DNA from: Kordia sp. SMS9
GTDB taxonomy: Bacteria; Bacteroidota; Bacteroidia; Flavobacteriales; Flavobacteriaceae
Direction: 5' to 3'
Length of the DNA stretch: 64,000 nucleotides
Assembly: GCF_003352465.1 (NCBI RefSeq)
Contig: NZ_CP031153.1
Span: 2,718,987-2,782,986, forward strand
This document shows positions 1 through 8,627 of the stretch, piece by piece (position 1 is the first letter of the stretch; the number at the start of each line of letters is the position of its first letter). Made by a program: the position numbers and the translations under genes. The notes beneath the pieces were generated by a model, which saw nothing but the letters and a program-made list of their open reading frames with translations, was not told the origin of the DNA and ran no database searches.

Positions 1-822
1 GCACATTTAATTATTCCTTCAGAAAAAAGAGGAACTACAGCTGATGCAGAAGGTAATTTTGAATTTACAGTTCCTGACGAATGGCTTGGGAAAATCGTAA
101 ATATATCGTGCGTAGGTTTTGAAGATAAAAAAATAGAACTCAGGCAAAAAAAGGGATTGGTTATTTACCTAAAACCTTCTCTCGAATTCTTGAGCACAGT
201 ACACATAACGCATACCGAGCGACAAAAAAGAAAACGAGTAAATCCGTTTCGCGGGAAGCAAATCATCGGTTTTGGAAATTTTAGTGGAGGTAAATATCCT
301 TCCATGCTCGCGCGATATTATCCGTTCATTGAAAAGTTAGGCGAAGAAAACTACTTGGAAGAAGTCACCGTTTTTTTCTATAAAGACGGAAGGCACGATG
401 CCAAATTTCGATTGCGAATTCTTTCTGCCACAGCAGACAAAATGCCAAAAGACGATTTGCTCGATCCAATACTTGTAGATGTAACCTATAAACAAGGAAG
501 GATAAAAGCGCGCATGCCAGCAAATGGCATTGAAGTGCCGAGAGAAGGATTTTTTGTAGTGGTTGAACATTTATTCATCAAAGAAAATGTAGTAGAAGAA
601 ATTGTCAACCTACAAATGAATGATTCTGTAAGAAAGCAGAATGTAAGACTAAGACGTTACGCGCCAATTTTTACAGGTATCGTAGAAAAAGCAGGAGAAT
701 CGTTTTCGTATTACATGTCGGTCAATGGCTGGAAAAAAGTGGAAAAGTTAAAAATGCCAAAACCTAATTTTAAAGAGAATGAAATTGTCGCGCCTGCGTT
801 TAAAGTGAAACTAACCAATTAA
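1..822 (+). CDS. Carboxypeptidase-regulatory-like secreted protein, C-terminal part
   Basis: The reading frame is already open at base 1 and closes with TAA at 820-822, so the gene begins left of the window. The first 50 or so residues (GTTADAEGNFEFTVPDEW, then VNISCVGFEDKKIEL) have the turn-and-strand pattern of a CarboxypepD_reg beta-sandwich, common in exported Bacteroidota proteins. The following 200 residues are basic and contain no motif I recognise. An internal ATG at 157 would give a 221-residue protein, but the upstream frame is clearly coding. Function unknown; a periplasmic or outer-membrane location is inferred from the domain only. Confidence 0.75.
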   Translation, partial: AHLIIPSEKRGTTADAEGNFEFTVPDEWLGKIVNISCVGFEDKKIELRQKKGLVIYLKPSLEFLSTVHITHTERQKRKRVNPFRGKQIIGFGNFSGGKYPSMLARYYPFIEKLGEENYLEEVTVFFYKDGRHDAKFRLRILSATADKMPKDDLLDPILVDVTYKQGRIKARMPANGIEVPREGFFVVVEHLFIKENVVEEIVNLQMNDSVRKQNVRLRRYAPIFTGIVEKAGESFSYYMSVNGWKKVEKLKMPKPNFKENEIVAPAFKVKLTN

Positions 823-880
823 GTCAACAAAGTGATGTGTGAGATGCGTCACAAAAAAACATAAACATAAAAGTAAGCAG

Positions 881-1492
881 ATGAAAATTATTTGCATCGG
901 AAGAAACTATACAGAACATATTGCAGAACTTGAAAATGAAAAACCCAAAGATCCAGTCATTTTCATGAAATCGGATACGTCTATTCTATTAAAAAAACAG
1001 CCATTCTTTATTCCTGATTTTTCAGAAGAAATTCATCATGAAGTTGAAGTTTTGGTAAAAATTAATAAATTAGGAAAATATATTGATCAGAAATTTGCGC
1101 ACAAATATTACAATGAAATCAGTGTAGGTATTGATTTTACAGCGCGCGACTTACAATCGAAACTCAAAGCCAAAGGATTGCCTTGGGAAAAAGCCAAAGC
1201 GTTTGACGGTTCGGCGGTTGTGGGACAATGGATTTCCAAAGATCAATTTGAAGATATCAACAACTTGAATTTCAAACTTGAAAAAAACAATGAAATCGTG
1301 CAGCAAGGCAATACGCAACAAATGTTGTGGAAAATTGACGAACTGATTGCGTATGTTTCTCAATACTTTACCTTAAAAATAGGTGACATTATCTTTACAG
1401 GAACACCTGCAGGAGTTAGGAAAGTGAATGTAAACGACCGACTGACAGGATTTTTAGAGGGACAACAATTATTTTCAATATTAGTAAAATAA
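881..1492 (+). CDS. Fumarylacetoacetate hydrolase (FAH) family protein
   Basis: 203 residues starting MKIICIGRNYTEHI, the typical short start of single-domain FAH-family enzymes; the in-frame ATG at 839 would add a Lys/His-rich tail unlike the family. Metal-binding acidic residues are visible in the EIHHEVEVLV segment and in GIDFTARDLQ. The family signature GLPWEKAKAFDGSA and the C-terminal IIFTGTPAGV loop are both present. Members cleave or decarboxylate beta-keto acids or hydrolyse acylpyruvates with Mg2+; the substrate here cannot be read. It lies 3 bases upstream of the Hpt gene and 16 bases after the preceding gene, so co-transcription is likely. Confidence 0.85.
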   Translation: MKIICIGRNYTEHIAELENEKPKDPVIFMKSDTSILLKKQPFFIPDFSEEIHHEVEVLVKINKLGKYIDQKFAHKYYNEISVGIDFTARDLQSKLKAKGLPWEKAKAFDGSAVVGQWISKDQFEDINNLNFKLEKNNEIVQQGNTQQMLWKIDELIAYVSQYFTLKIGDIIFTGTPAGVRKVNVNDRLTGFLEGQQLFSILVK

Positions 1493-1495
1493 AAA

Positions 1496-1837
1496 ATGGC
1501 ATATAATTTAGAAAAAATAAGCGCAATTTCTGATGGCGATCAAGACTTTATAGAAGCAGTCGTAGTAGCTTTTATTGAAGAAATTCCCGCAGATCTTATT
1601 ACTTTTGAAAAAGAAGTAACTGCAAAAAACTACCACGGTATTTACCAAGTAAGTCACAAAATAAAGCCAAATTTAGACTTATTAGGCATGCAATCATCTT
1701 ACGAAAAAAACTTGCAAATACTTAGTTGGGCAAAAGCAGAAACGAATATTGCAGACATCACCAATACTTTTAGTGAAGTGCAACGTAGTATCAATATGAA
1801 TATTGAGCAACTAAAGAAAGAATTCAACCTAAACTAG
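1496..1837 (+). CDS. Hpt-domain histidine phosphotransfer protein
   Basis: 113 residues forming a single alpha-helical Hpt domain. The phosphorylatable histidine is H54 in QVSHKIKPNLDLLGM, matching the family pattern H-x-[KR]-[GP]-x5-G. No other domain is present, so it is a free-standing phosphorelay carrier that would pass phosphate between a hybrid sensor kinase and a response regulator, neither of which is in the window. It sits between the FAH gene (3-bp gap) and cinA (3-bp gap), which looks like a housekeeping operon rather than a dedicated signalling locus. Confidence 0.85.
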   Translation: MAYNLEKISAISDGDQDFIEAVVVAFIEEIPADLITFEKEVTAKNYHGIYQVSHKIKPNLDLLGMQSSYEKNLQILSWAKAETNIADITNTFSEVQRSINMNIEQLKKEFNLN

Positions 1838-1840
1838 CGT

Positions 1841-3097
1841 ATGATTGCTGAAATAATTACGATTGGTGACGAAATTCTTATTGGACAAATTGTGGATACC
1901 AATTCGGTATTCATCTCCAAAGCATTGAATGAAATTGGAATTTCAGTACATCAAATCACTTCCATTCAAGACGAAAAACAACACATTTTAGAAGCCTTAG
2001 AAGCGGCTAGAAAAAAAGCAGACTTGGTGTTGATCACTGGTGGATTAGGTCCTACAAAAGACGATATTACCAAACATACACTTTGCGAATACTTTGAGGA
2101 TACCTTGGTGAAAAATCAAGAAGTATTAACGCATATTGAAGAATTATTTGAAAAATATGTGACTTCCTCCACCATCTCTACCATGAATAGAGATCAGGCG
2201 TTAGTGCCTTCGAAAGCGCAAATATTACATAACAAATATGGAACTGCGCCAGGAATGTGGCTAGAAAAAGACAGTACCGTATTTGTGTCTATGCCAGGCG
2301 TTCCGTATGAAATGCGCGGATTGATGACACATCAAATCATTCCGAAGCTTCAAAAAGAATTTGAGCGTCCTTTTATCTATCACAAAACGATTCTTACGTA
2401 TGGAATGGGCGAAAGTAGCATTGCCATGAAAATTGAACATTGGGAAAATAAGTTGCCAAATTTCATCAAACTTGCGTATTTGCCAAATGTAGGAAGAGTG
2501 CGTTTGCGACTTACAGGAAAAGGACAGGACAGAGAACATATTATCAATGCGGTAGATGATTATGCAGAAAAACTGTATCCTATAATTGGTGACATTATTA
2601 AAGGAATAGAAGGAACGAGTAACATCATCACAGAAATTGGAGATCTTTTAATTGATAAAGGGTTGAAGTTGGCTGCTGCCGAAAGTTGCACTGGCGGACG
2701 CATTGCTTCACAAATTACAGAAGAATCGGGTGTTTCTGCTTTCTTCAACGGAAGTGCAGTAACCTATGCGGTACAATCCAAAATCGATATTTTAGGCGTT
2801 CCCAAAGTACTAATAGATCGACATTCGGTTGTGAGTGCAGAAGTGGTAGAAGCGATGGCAGAAGGCGCGGCAAAAATATATCATGCAGATTATGCAATTG
2901 CTACCACAGGAAACGCAGGTCCGACCAAAGGAAACTCTGATGTTGAGGTGGGAACCGTTTTTATTGGAATTAAAACACCTAATGGAACTATTTCGCAGAG
3001 ATTTAACTTTGGGCAACCGCGGGAAAAGGTCGTAAATAAAGCGGTTAACAAAGCTTTTCAAATGTTACTGGAAGAAATTTTAAAAAACAGTAACTAA
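1841..3097 (+). CDS. cinA: CinA-family nicotinamide-nucleotide amidohydrolase
   Basis: 418 residues, the usual length of full CinA. The N-terminal half is a molybdopterin-binding-like COG1058 domain (AEIITIGDEILIGQIVDTNS at the start and LITGGLGPTKDD near residue 70). The C-terminal half is the PncC-like deamidase domain (AAAESCTGGRIASQITEES, then TGNAGPTKGNSDVEVGTVFI). Known members hydrolyse NMN to nicotinate mononucleotide in pyridine-nucleotide salvage and may process ADP-ribose. All core motifs look intact. It follows the Hpt gene by 3 bases; 72 bases and a separate promoter divide it from rpmB. Confidence 0.93.
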   Translation: MIAEIITIGDEILIGQIVDTNSVFISKALNEIGISVHQITSIQDEKQHILEALEAARKKADLVLITGGLGPTKDDITKHTLCEYFEDTLVKNQEVLTHIEELFEKYVTSSTISTMNRDQALVPSKAQILHNKYGTAPGMWLEKDSTVFVSMPGVPYEMRGLMTHQIIPKLQKEFERPFIYHKTILTYGMGESSIAMKIEHWENKLPNFIKLAYLPNVGRVRLRLTGKGQDREHIINAVDDYAEKLYPIIGDIIKGIEGTSNIITEIGDLLIDKGLKLAAAESCTGGRIASQITEESGVSAFFNGSAVTYAVQSKIDILGVPKVLIDRHSVVSAEVVEAMAEGAAKIYHADYAIATTGNAGPTKGNSDVEVGTVFIGIKTPNGTISQRFNFGQPREKVVNKAVNKAFQMLLEEILKNSN

Positions 3098-3101
3098 ATA
3101 T

Positions 3102-3131
3102 TTGCTGAGAAAATAAAAAAATGTAAATTTG
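3102..3131 (+). promoter_or_regulatory. Bacteroidota-type sigma-A promoter for rpmB operon
   Basis: TTG at 3102-3104 is followed after exactly 19 bases by TAAATTTG at 3124-3131, matching the Bacteroidota consensus TTG-N19-TAnnTTTG. It lies just after the cinA stop and 38 bases before the rpmB start, so it should drive rpmB-rpmG-DUF4295 and perhaps ftsY. Confidence 0.75.
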
Positions 3132-3169
3132 CACCTCGTTTTTGAGTAACAATATAAAGTTTAGTACAG

Positions 3170-3406
3170 ATGTCAAGAATTTGTGAATTAACAGGAAAGA
3201 AAGCAATGGTTGGGAACAATGTGTCTCACGCAATGAATAAAACGAAACGCAAATTTAATGCGAATCTTACAAAAAAGCGTTTTTACATTCCTGAAGAAGA
3301 CAAGTGGGTTACTTTGAAAGTATCTACTTCAGCATTAAAAACAATTAATAAAAAAGGAATCTCCGCTGTGCTAAAAGAAGCAAGAGCGAAAGGTTTTATC
3401 AAGTAA
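3170..3406 (+). CDS. rpmB: 50S ribosomal protein L28
   Basis: 78 residues beginning MSRICELTGKKAMVGNNVSH, the hallmark L28 N-terminus, followed by the conserved NKTKRKFNANL basic segment. L28 is a structural protein of the large ribosomal subunit. Length is normal. It is the first gene after the TTG-N19-TAAATTTG promoter and is followed by rpmG after 28 bases, the gene order usual in Bacteroidota. Confidence 0.98.
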   Translation: MSRICELTGKKAMVGNNVSHAMNKTKRKFNANLTKKRFYIPEEDKWVTLKVSTSALKTINKKGISAVLKEARAKGFIK

Positions 3407-3434
3407 TTCAGTCATATTATAAATACCAATAGCA

Positions 3435-3617
3435 ATGGCGAAGAAAGGCAATAGAGTTCAAGTGATACTAGAGTGTACAGAGCACAAAGCTTCTGGACAA
3501 CCAGGAACTTCTCGTTATATCACTACAAAAAATAAGAAAAATACTCCAGACAGATTAGAGATTAAAAAATTTAATCCAATCTTAAAGAGAATGACTGTTC
3601 ACAAAGAAATAAAATAA
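3435..3617 (+). CDS. rpmG: 50S ribosomal protein L33
   Basis: 60 residues beginning [18 protein letters not shown], with the L33 core [20 protein letters not shown] and [11 protein letters not shown]. The zinc cysteine pairs of some L33 proteins are absent apart from one Cys, so this is the cysteine-poor (C-minus) type. It lies between rpmB and the DUF4295 gene (6-bp gap), the standard Bacteroidota ribosomal cassette. Confidence 0.97.
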   Translation: MAKKGNRVQVILECTEHKASGQPGTSRYITTKNKKNTPDRLEIKKFNPILKRMTVHKEIK

Positions 3618-3623
3618 TAAGTC

Positions 3624-3773
3624 ATGGCAAAGAAATCAGTAGCATCCTTACAAACAGGATCAAAAAGACTCACAAAAGCAATCAAAATGGTAAAGTCTCC
3701 AAAAACTGGAGCTTATACATTTGTAGAATCAATCATGTCACCAGATAAGGTAAACGATTGGTTAAAAAAATAA
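3624..3773 (+). CDS. DUF4295 small basic protein
   Basis: 49 residues beginning MAKKSVASLQTGSKRLTKAI and ending VNDWLKK. It is too short for most gene callers but has the composition and conserved position (between rpmG and ftsY) of the Bacteroidota DUF4295 family. The high Lys/Arg content suggests ribosome or RNA association; that is inference from position and charge. It starts 6 bases after rpmG, in the same transcript, and is followed by a strong terminator-like hairpin. Confidence 0.88.
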   Translation: MAKKSVASLQTGSKRLTKAIKMVKSPKTGAYTFVESIMSPDKVNDWLKK

Positions 3774-3795
3774 GTATACATTTTATACAAATACC

Positions 3796-3830
3796 AAAGC
3801 TACTTTCGAAAGAGAGTAGCTTTTTGTTTT
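3796..3830 (+). terminator. Rho-independent terminator after rpmB-rpmG-DUF4295
   Basis: A 12-bp stem (3796-3807 pairing with 3812-3823, one G-T wobble) closes a GAAA tetraloop at 3808-3811 and runs into TTTTTGTTTTT. It sits 22 bases after the DUF4295 stop and would end or attenuate the ribosomal transcript before ftsY. Confidence 0.85.
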
Positions 3831-4008
3831 TATACTTTTCTGCCAAATCAGACTATGACAGTTTTACAGGTTTGTGAATTGGGCAAGGTAATTGACAAGC
3901 TAACAGTATAAAATACACTGCAAAACATACGCGAATTTTAACTATCTTGTTTTGCGTTTTACACAATCAATATGATAGTGTATCAAATTAAAAATAGTAC
4001 CACACATT

Positions 4009-4965
4009 ATGAGTTTTTTTAAAAAAATATTTTCATCTGAAAAAAAGGAAACCCTCGACAAAGGTTTGGAAAAATCCAAATCAAGTTTCTTTTCTAAATT
4101 GACCAAAGCGGTTGCTGGAAAAAGCAAAGTAGATGATGAAGTTTTAGATAATTTAGAAGAAGTATTAGTCAGCAGCGATGTTGGTGTTGATACCACTTTG
4201 AAAATTATTGATCGTATAGAGGAAAGAGTTGCCAAAGATAAATACTTAGGAACTGACGAGTTGAATAAAATTCTTCGTGAAGAAATTGCAGGATTATTGT
4301 CTGAAACAAATTCTGGTGAAGAAACTGAATATACCATTCCAGCCGATAAAAAACCGTATGTGCTCATGGTGGTTGGTGTCAATGGTGTTGGAAAAACAAC
4401 AACAATTGGTAAGTTAGCGTATCAATTCAACAAAAAAGGGTTGAAAGTCGTTTTAGGAGCAGCTGATACCTTTAGAGCAGCCGCGATTGACCAATTGGAA
4501 GTTTGGGCAGATAGAGTAGGTGTCCCACTTGTAAAACAAAGCATGGGAAGCGATCCAGCTTCTGTAGCGTTTGATACTTTAAAATCGGGTGTGGCACAAG
4601 ATGCTGACGTCATTATTATTGATACTGCAGGACGTTTGCACAATAAAGTCAACTTGATGAAAGAATTGACGAAAGTCAAAAAAGTAATGCAAAAAGTAAT
4701 TGACGACGCTCCACATGACGTTTTATTAGTGTTAGATGGTTCTACAGGGCAAAATGCTTTTGAACAGGCCAAACAATTTACAGCGGCAACAGAAGTTACG
4801 ACATTAGCGGTTACAAAGTTAGATGGAACTGCCAAAGGAGGTGTTGTCATCGGAATTTCTGATCAATTCCAAATTCCAGTAAAATATATTGGCGTTGGTG
4901 AAGGTATTGAAGATTTACAAGTATTCAATAAATTTGAATTCGTAGATTCATTCTTTAAAAAATAA
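4009..4965 (+). CDS. ftsY: Signal recognition particle receptor FtsY
   Basis: 318 residues. A short Lys-rich N-terminus (MSFFKKIFSSEKKETLDKG) replaces the long acidic A domain of the E. coli protein, normal for Bacteroidota. The NG domain is complete: P-loop GVNGVGKTTTIGKL, DTFRAAAIDQLEVWA, DTAGRLHNK and the TKLDGTAKGG guanine-specificity motif. FtsY is the membrane-side GTPase that receives SRP-ribosome complexes and hands them to SecYEG. The position after rpmB-rpmG-DUF4295 is typical. A bidirectional terminator follows, separating it from the convergent lipoprotein gene. Confidence 0.98.
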   Translation: MSFFKKIFSSEKKETLDKGLEKSKSSFFSKLTKAVAGKSKVDDEVLDNLEEVLVSSDVGVDTTLKIIDRIEERVAKDKYLGTDELNKILREEIAGLLSETNSGEETEYTIPADKKPYVLMVVGVNGVGKTTTIGKLAYQFNKKGLKVVLGAADTFRAAAIDQLEVWADRVGVPLVKQSMGSDPASVAFDTLKSGVAQDADVIIIDTAGRLHNKVNLMKELTKVKKVMQKVIDDAPHDVLLVLDGSTGQNAFEQAKQFTAATEVTTLAVTKLDGTAKGGVVIGISDQFQIPVKYIGVGEGIEDLQVFNKFEFVDSFFKK

Positions 4966-5000
4966 TAAGTCTCAGACTTACAACAATAATGCACAACAAA

Positions 5001-5037
5001 AAAGCTGCAAGTTCCTAGAAACTTGCAGCTTTTTTTT
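5001..5037. terminator. Bidirectional terminator between ftsY and the FN3 lipoprotein gene
   Basis: A perfect stem, GCTGCAAGTT (5004-5013) with AACTTGCAGC (5020-5029), has a 6-base loop and is flanked by A6 on the left and T8 on the right. It can therefore serve both convergent genes. Confidence 0.88.
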
Positions 5038-5053
5038 ATATTATTTTTGTCTA

Positions 5054-6397
5054 TTACAATTTCGTCAATCGAATTACTACTTCTGATAAAGGCGCATTGA
5101 CACACATGATACTTCCTGTATCTTCTACAAATCGAATGTCAATCGTAGTATCATCAACCAAGTTGTAAGCTGTTGGTGTTGCCATTCCTTGACCTAACAA
5201 AACATTGTCGCCACCGCAGTTAAAGTTCGTATCTTGATCGTCGGTAACAGTTATGGTTCCATCACAATTTAAAGTAAAATTAAAAGTCATGGTTGGTTGT
5301 GTATTCATCACATCCAAATTAGCCAAATACTTTACCGTAATGCTTCGTTCGGTATCAGAAACGCTTACAATATCTACCGTTGCAGAATCTCCAAAAATGA
5401 GTTCATCTGTATTTCCAATCTCTTCATACGTGTACATTCCAGTATAACCAAGTGCTGGTGTTATTACATTTCCTCCGAAGCCCAACCAAGGACTTTGTGT
5501 CGTTGTGCTACATAAAGTTCTAACAGCAAATGCATATTCTGTACTTGGGCATAATCCATTGGCTGTGAAATTGGAATTATTAACCGTAACAATTGTTCCC
5601 GTTTCTGGCGTAAAAGTTGCAGCTTCACCATAACTTACTTCCCAAGTAGTTTGTGAATTTGAGTCCCAATCAACAGAAACTGAATTCTGCGTCACCGTAT
5701 CATATACTAAATTTAAAGGAGGCAAACATGTTGCAAATCTGTAAGGTCCAGAAAATGCACTAAAACTTCCTGTTTGATCTCCATCAGTAACTGCATTACA
5801 ATTAGCTCTTACATAAAATTCATATTCGCTATTTGGTTGTAAATTCGTTACAGGATATTGAGAGTTATTTCCAGTGGCAAACGCATCTGCTTCTTCCAAA
5901 TTAAATCCTGTCAATCCAAATTTTACTTCCCAAGCAATTTCACTTCCGCCTGGCATCCAAGTTAATAAAGCGGTAGTTTGCGTAATATCAGTAGCGCCTA
6001 AATCGGTAGGTGCTGGACACGAAGTTGTAAATGCTACAGGACCAAACCATTCGTTGTTGGCTAAATCACAATCAGACTTTACATAAAACTCATACGTAGT
6101 CTGTGAAGACAAAAGATTGATGTTGGCACTCGTCATGGTAGTATTGATAATAGTACCTGCATCTGGATCGAATCCTGGCGTTCCCCAAGAAGCGGTCCAC
6201 GCAACACCAGTAACGGGCAAACATTCACCTGCTTCATTAACAGTTCCGCACCAATTAAGTCTGGCTGAATTACTTGTAATATCTGAAGCAAAAGAAGCAG
6301 CAACAGTTTGGCAAGGTTGTATTATCTCTGGAATTTGTACCTCATCTGAGCATGAGTATACAAATCCGATCAGTAGAAGTAAAACTACTTTTCTCAT
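5054..6397 (-). CDS. Fibronectin type III repeat lipoprotein
   Basis: 447 residues when started at the ATG whose complement is 6395-6397. That start gives a clean lipoprotein signal MRKVVLLLLIGFVYSC with the acceptor Cys at 16; the longer 465-residue version would bury the signal. Three FN3-like beta-sandwich repeats follow, each with the pattern T-x-x-x-A-x-L-x-W (SNSARLNWCG, QTTALLTWMPGG, QNSVSVDWDS) and a YEFYVR/YAFAVR strand. The C-terminal 130 residues form a different beta-rich domain I do not recognise. Likely a surface or periplasmic protein involved in adhesion or binding; function unknown. It is convergent with ftsY. Confidence 0.85.
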   Translation of the reverse strand: MRKVVLLLLIGFVYSCSDEVQIPEIIQPCQTVAASFASDITSNSARLNWCGTVNEAGECLPVTGVAWTASWGTPGFDPDAGTIINTTMTSANINLLSSQTTYEFYVKSDCDLANNEWFGPVAFTTSCPAPTDLGATDITQTTALLTWMPGGSEIAWEVKFGLTGFNLEEADAFATGNNSQYPVTNLQPNSEYEFYVRANCNAVTDGDQTGSFSAFSGPYRFATCLPPLNLVYDTVTQNSVSVDWDSNSQTTWEVSYGEAATFTPETGTIVTVNNSNFTANGLCPSTEYAFAVRTLCSTTTQSPWLGFGGNVITPALGYTGMYTYEEIGNTDELIFGDSATVDIVSVSDTERSITVKYLANLDVMNTQPTMTFNFTLNCDGTITVTDDQDTNFNCGGDNVLLGQGMATPTAYNLVDDTTIDIRFVEDTGSIMCVNAPLSEVVIRLTKL

Positions 6398-6419
6398 AAA
6401 ATTTTTTTTTCGTGTATGA

Positions 6420-6427
6420 CAAATATA
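6420..6427 (-). promoter_or_regulatory. Possible -7 element of the FN3 lipoprotein gene
   Basis: On the minus strand this reads TATATTTG, a perfect TAnnTTTG, placed 22 bases before the chosen ATG. No TTG is found at the expected distance upstream, so only half of the promoter is supported. Confidence 0.35.
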
Positions 6428-6529
6428 TAAAAACAATAATGAGTATGACATTTAGAAGCTAAAAAAACAAGAATTCCAAACCGTTAAACTTTTTGATTGT
6501 ATCTTTATATCCTTAAATAACGCATCAAA

Positions 6530-8161
6530 ATGAAGAAAATTATATTCGTACTCGCTCTATTTTCGTCAATAGCTTGTCATACCCAAAAAAAAGTACAAAG
6601 TGAAAATGATATTTCTGATATCAGTGTCAAAGAATTTAGAGAATTTAAAGTATTAGATTCTAAAAATATTGAAAATCAAGATGTTTGGGCTGTAGTTTCC
6701 AAGCAAATGACAGATTTTACAGAAGCAGATTACCAACGGTTAAAACCATATATCCTCGAAAAAAATATCCTAGAATTGCAAGAAAGTCGCACACAAAGAA
6801 TTTTTACTTACGAAGAATTGGTTAAATTTTACTTGTACAGGATCAAAAAATACGATCGAGACAACGATTTGTCGTTAAATTCTGTCATTAGTATCAATCC
6901 TAATATTATTGCAGTAGCAAAACAACGCGATCGCGATTTTCTAAACAAAAAACTAAAGCCGCTTATTTTTGGAATGCCCATTTTGTTAAAAGACAATATC
7001 AACACCGAAAATATGCCAACAACAGCAGGTGCAGTTGCATTAAAAAATAACATGACCAATGATGCGTTTATCACAAAACGATTAAAAGATGATGGTGCCA
7101 TCATTCTTGGAAAGGCAAATTTAAGTGAATGGGCATACTTTTTCTGTGGCGATTGTCCAAGCGGATACAGTGCCATTGGCGGACAAACCTTAAATCCGTA
7201 CGGAAGAAAAATATACGATACGGGCGGATCAAGTTCTGGAAGTGGGGTTTCAGTGGCAGCAAACTTTGCCGTAGCAGCTGTCGGAACGGAAACAGCAGGT
7301 TCCATTCTATCGCCTGCAAGTCAAAACTCTGTTGTGGGACTCAAACCAACCATCGGATTATTAAGTCGTTCAGGAATTGTACCCATTTCAAGTACGCTAG
7401 ATACACCAGGTCCAATGACTAAAAATGTGGTGGACAATGCCATTCTTTTAGCAACTTTGTACGGATATGACAATACCGATAGTAAAAGCAAATCGTTTAA
7501 GTACCATGGAAGTTACTATTACAATACCATCAAAAACGGAAATGCAACGCTCAAAGGAAAACGTTTTGGTGCGATCAAACGTTTGTTGGAAGATTCTTTG
7601 TATGTAGCGGCCATTGAAGTATTCAAAAAGCAAGGTGCTGAAATCATCGAAATTGAAACGCCACAAGTAGGTTTGCCAAAGTTTATCAATTTGTTGAATT
7701 TGGATATGAAAAAAGATTTGCCAGACTATTTTGCAACACATGGAAACAAAGCATTATCCTTCAAATCAGTGCAGGATGTGATCGATTTCAACAAAAAAGA
7801 TTCCGTGAACGCTATGCCATACGGACAAAAATTATTCTATGGAATTGTCAGCGACAAGGCTTCCAAAAAAGTATTCTCAGACATGAAACAAACCTTGCAT
7901 GAAAATGGAAAAACCTTTTTTAACACACCAATGAACGAACACAATTTGGACGGCGTTTTATCCATTAACAACTATCATGCGGCGTACGCGGCAGTCGCGG
8001 AATATCCAGCGTTAACCGTTCCGATGGGCTACACAGAAAAAGGGGAGCCAAAAGGATTGACTTTTATCGGAAAACCGTTTACGGAGAATCAATTATTAGC
8101 GTTTGCGTATGTATACGAGCAAGCTTCCAAAAAGCGAAAAGCACCTAAAACGTATAATTAA
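6530..8161 (+). CDS. Amidase-signature family lipoprotein
   Basis: 543 residues with a lipoprotein signal (MKKIIFVLALFSSIAC, acceptor Cys16). The amidase-signature Ser-Ser-Lys triad is visible: K154 in PILLKDNINT, cis-Ser in GGSSSGSGVS (about 234-236) and nucleophile S258 in TETAGSILSPAS. Members hydrolyse amide bonds in nitriles, amino-acid amides, aryl amides or peptides; the substrate cannot be read, but the signal implies action in the cell envelope. It is transcribed alone, with 132 bases to the divergent lipoprotein gene. It closes the housekeeping part of the window before the NRPS boundary and probably is not part of the peptide locus. Confidence 0.9.
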   Translation: MKKIIFVLALFSSIACHTQKKVQSENDISDISVKEFREFKVLDSKNIENQDVWAVVSKQMTDFTEADYQRLKPYILEKNILELQESRTQRIFTYEELVKFYLYRIKKYDRDNDLSLNSVISINPNIIAVAKQRDRDFLNKKLKPLIFGMPILLKDNINTENMPTTAGAVALKNNMTNDAFITKRLKDDGAIILGKANLSEWAYFFCGDCPSGYSAIGGQTLNPYGRKIYDTGGSSSGSGVSVAANFAVAAVGTETAGSILSPASQNSVVGLKPTIGLLSRSGIVPISSTLDTPGPMTKNVVDNAILLATLYGYDNTDSKSKSFKYHGSYYYNTIKNGNATLKGKRFGAIKRLLEDSLYVAAIEVFKKQGAEIIEIETPQVGLPKFINLLNLDMKKDLPDYFATHGNKALSFKSVQDVIDFNKKDSVNAMPYGQKLFYGIVSDKASKKVFSDMKQTLHENGKTFFNTPMNEHNLDGVLSINNYHAAYAAVAEYPALTVPMGYTEKGEPKGLTFIGKPFTENQLLAFAYVYEQASKKRKAPKTYN

Positions 8162-8321
8162 TGTGATTTCTATGATATAAATAAATTCATATTAAATTGA
8201 TTTTCAAATAATTGCGTAAAATTTCAAATCGAGCGCAGTCAAGATAACTTGGAGTTTGAAAATGTCTTATTTGTAACAATACTTCAATTTCAGAACCTTT
8301 TTTGGAAGCTTGCGAGCACTT

Positions 8322-8483
8322 ATACCAATTTGCACATAAAATGATGTTTATAAACTCGTTCATTTGGCAGTTTAGTTCTTTGCAAATACTTTCCGTAGCT
8401 AAGGCTATGCAAACCTTTCACAGCATCCTATACTGCCAAAGTAACTTCGTATCCAAAACACCATTTTAAATGTAAATTGGTAT
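8322..8483. repeat. 162-bp imperfect palindrome, MITE-like
   Basis: The ends are perfect inverted repeats ATACCAATTT (8322-8331) and AAATTGGTAT (8474-8483). Inside, the arms continue to match imperfectly toward the centre: TAAAATGATGTTT against the complement of AAACACCATTTTA, TTTGGCAGTTTAG against CTATACTGCCAAA, then TTTGCA and TAGCT. ACTT occurs on both sides (8318-8321 and 8485-8488), a possible but offset target duplication. There is no transposase, so it would be a non-autonomous element or a structured intergenic repeat. Confidence 0.6.
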
Positions 8484-8525
8484 TACTTCCTTTAAGTTGC
8501 TTGGGAAATAAATTAAAGTAACCTA

Positions 8526-8550
8526 ATAATTACGGTTTTCACGTAATTAT
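8526..8550. promoter_or_regulatory. 9-bp inverted repeat, possible operator or hairpin
   Basis: ATAATTACG (8526-8534) and CGTAATTAT (8542-8550) are perfect inverted repeats separated by GTTTTCA. They lie 209 bases before the antiterminator start, so they could be a repressor site or an RNA hairpin. No regulator is known. Confidence 0.4.
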
Positions 8551-8576
8551 CTAATTTTTAAATATTTTTTTGAAGT

Positions 8577-8602
8577 AATTTTTTGCTAATAAGCAAAAAA
8601 TT
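8577..8602. promoter_or_regulatory. Perfect 11-bp palindrome upstream of the antiterminator
   Basis: AATTTTTTGCT (8577-8587) and AGCAAAAAATT (8592-8602) form a perfect stem around AATA. It contains the TTG of a weak promoter-like pair, so it could be an operator over the -33 element. As RNA it could be a terminator-like hairpin. Confidence 0.4.
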
Positions 8603-8627
8603 GCCATATTTACGAATAAGAGTTAAT

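Noticed and set aside
839..880. Upstream ATG at 839 as start of the FAH protein
   Set aside because: It adds a Lys/His-rich tail absent in the family; MKIICIGRNY at 881 is the normal N-terminus.
4422..4850. Long minus-strand open frames inside ftsY, the NRPS genes and other coding regions
   Set aside because: They are antisense shadows of well-supported genes with no recognisable domains or start context; the repeated 61- to 71-residue antisense frames in the NRPS genes merely follow the repeat blocks.
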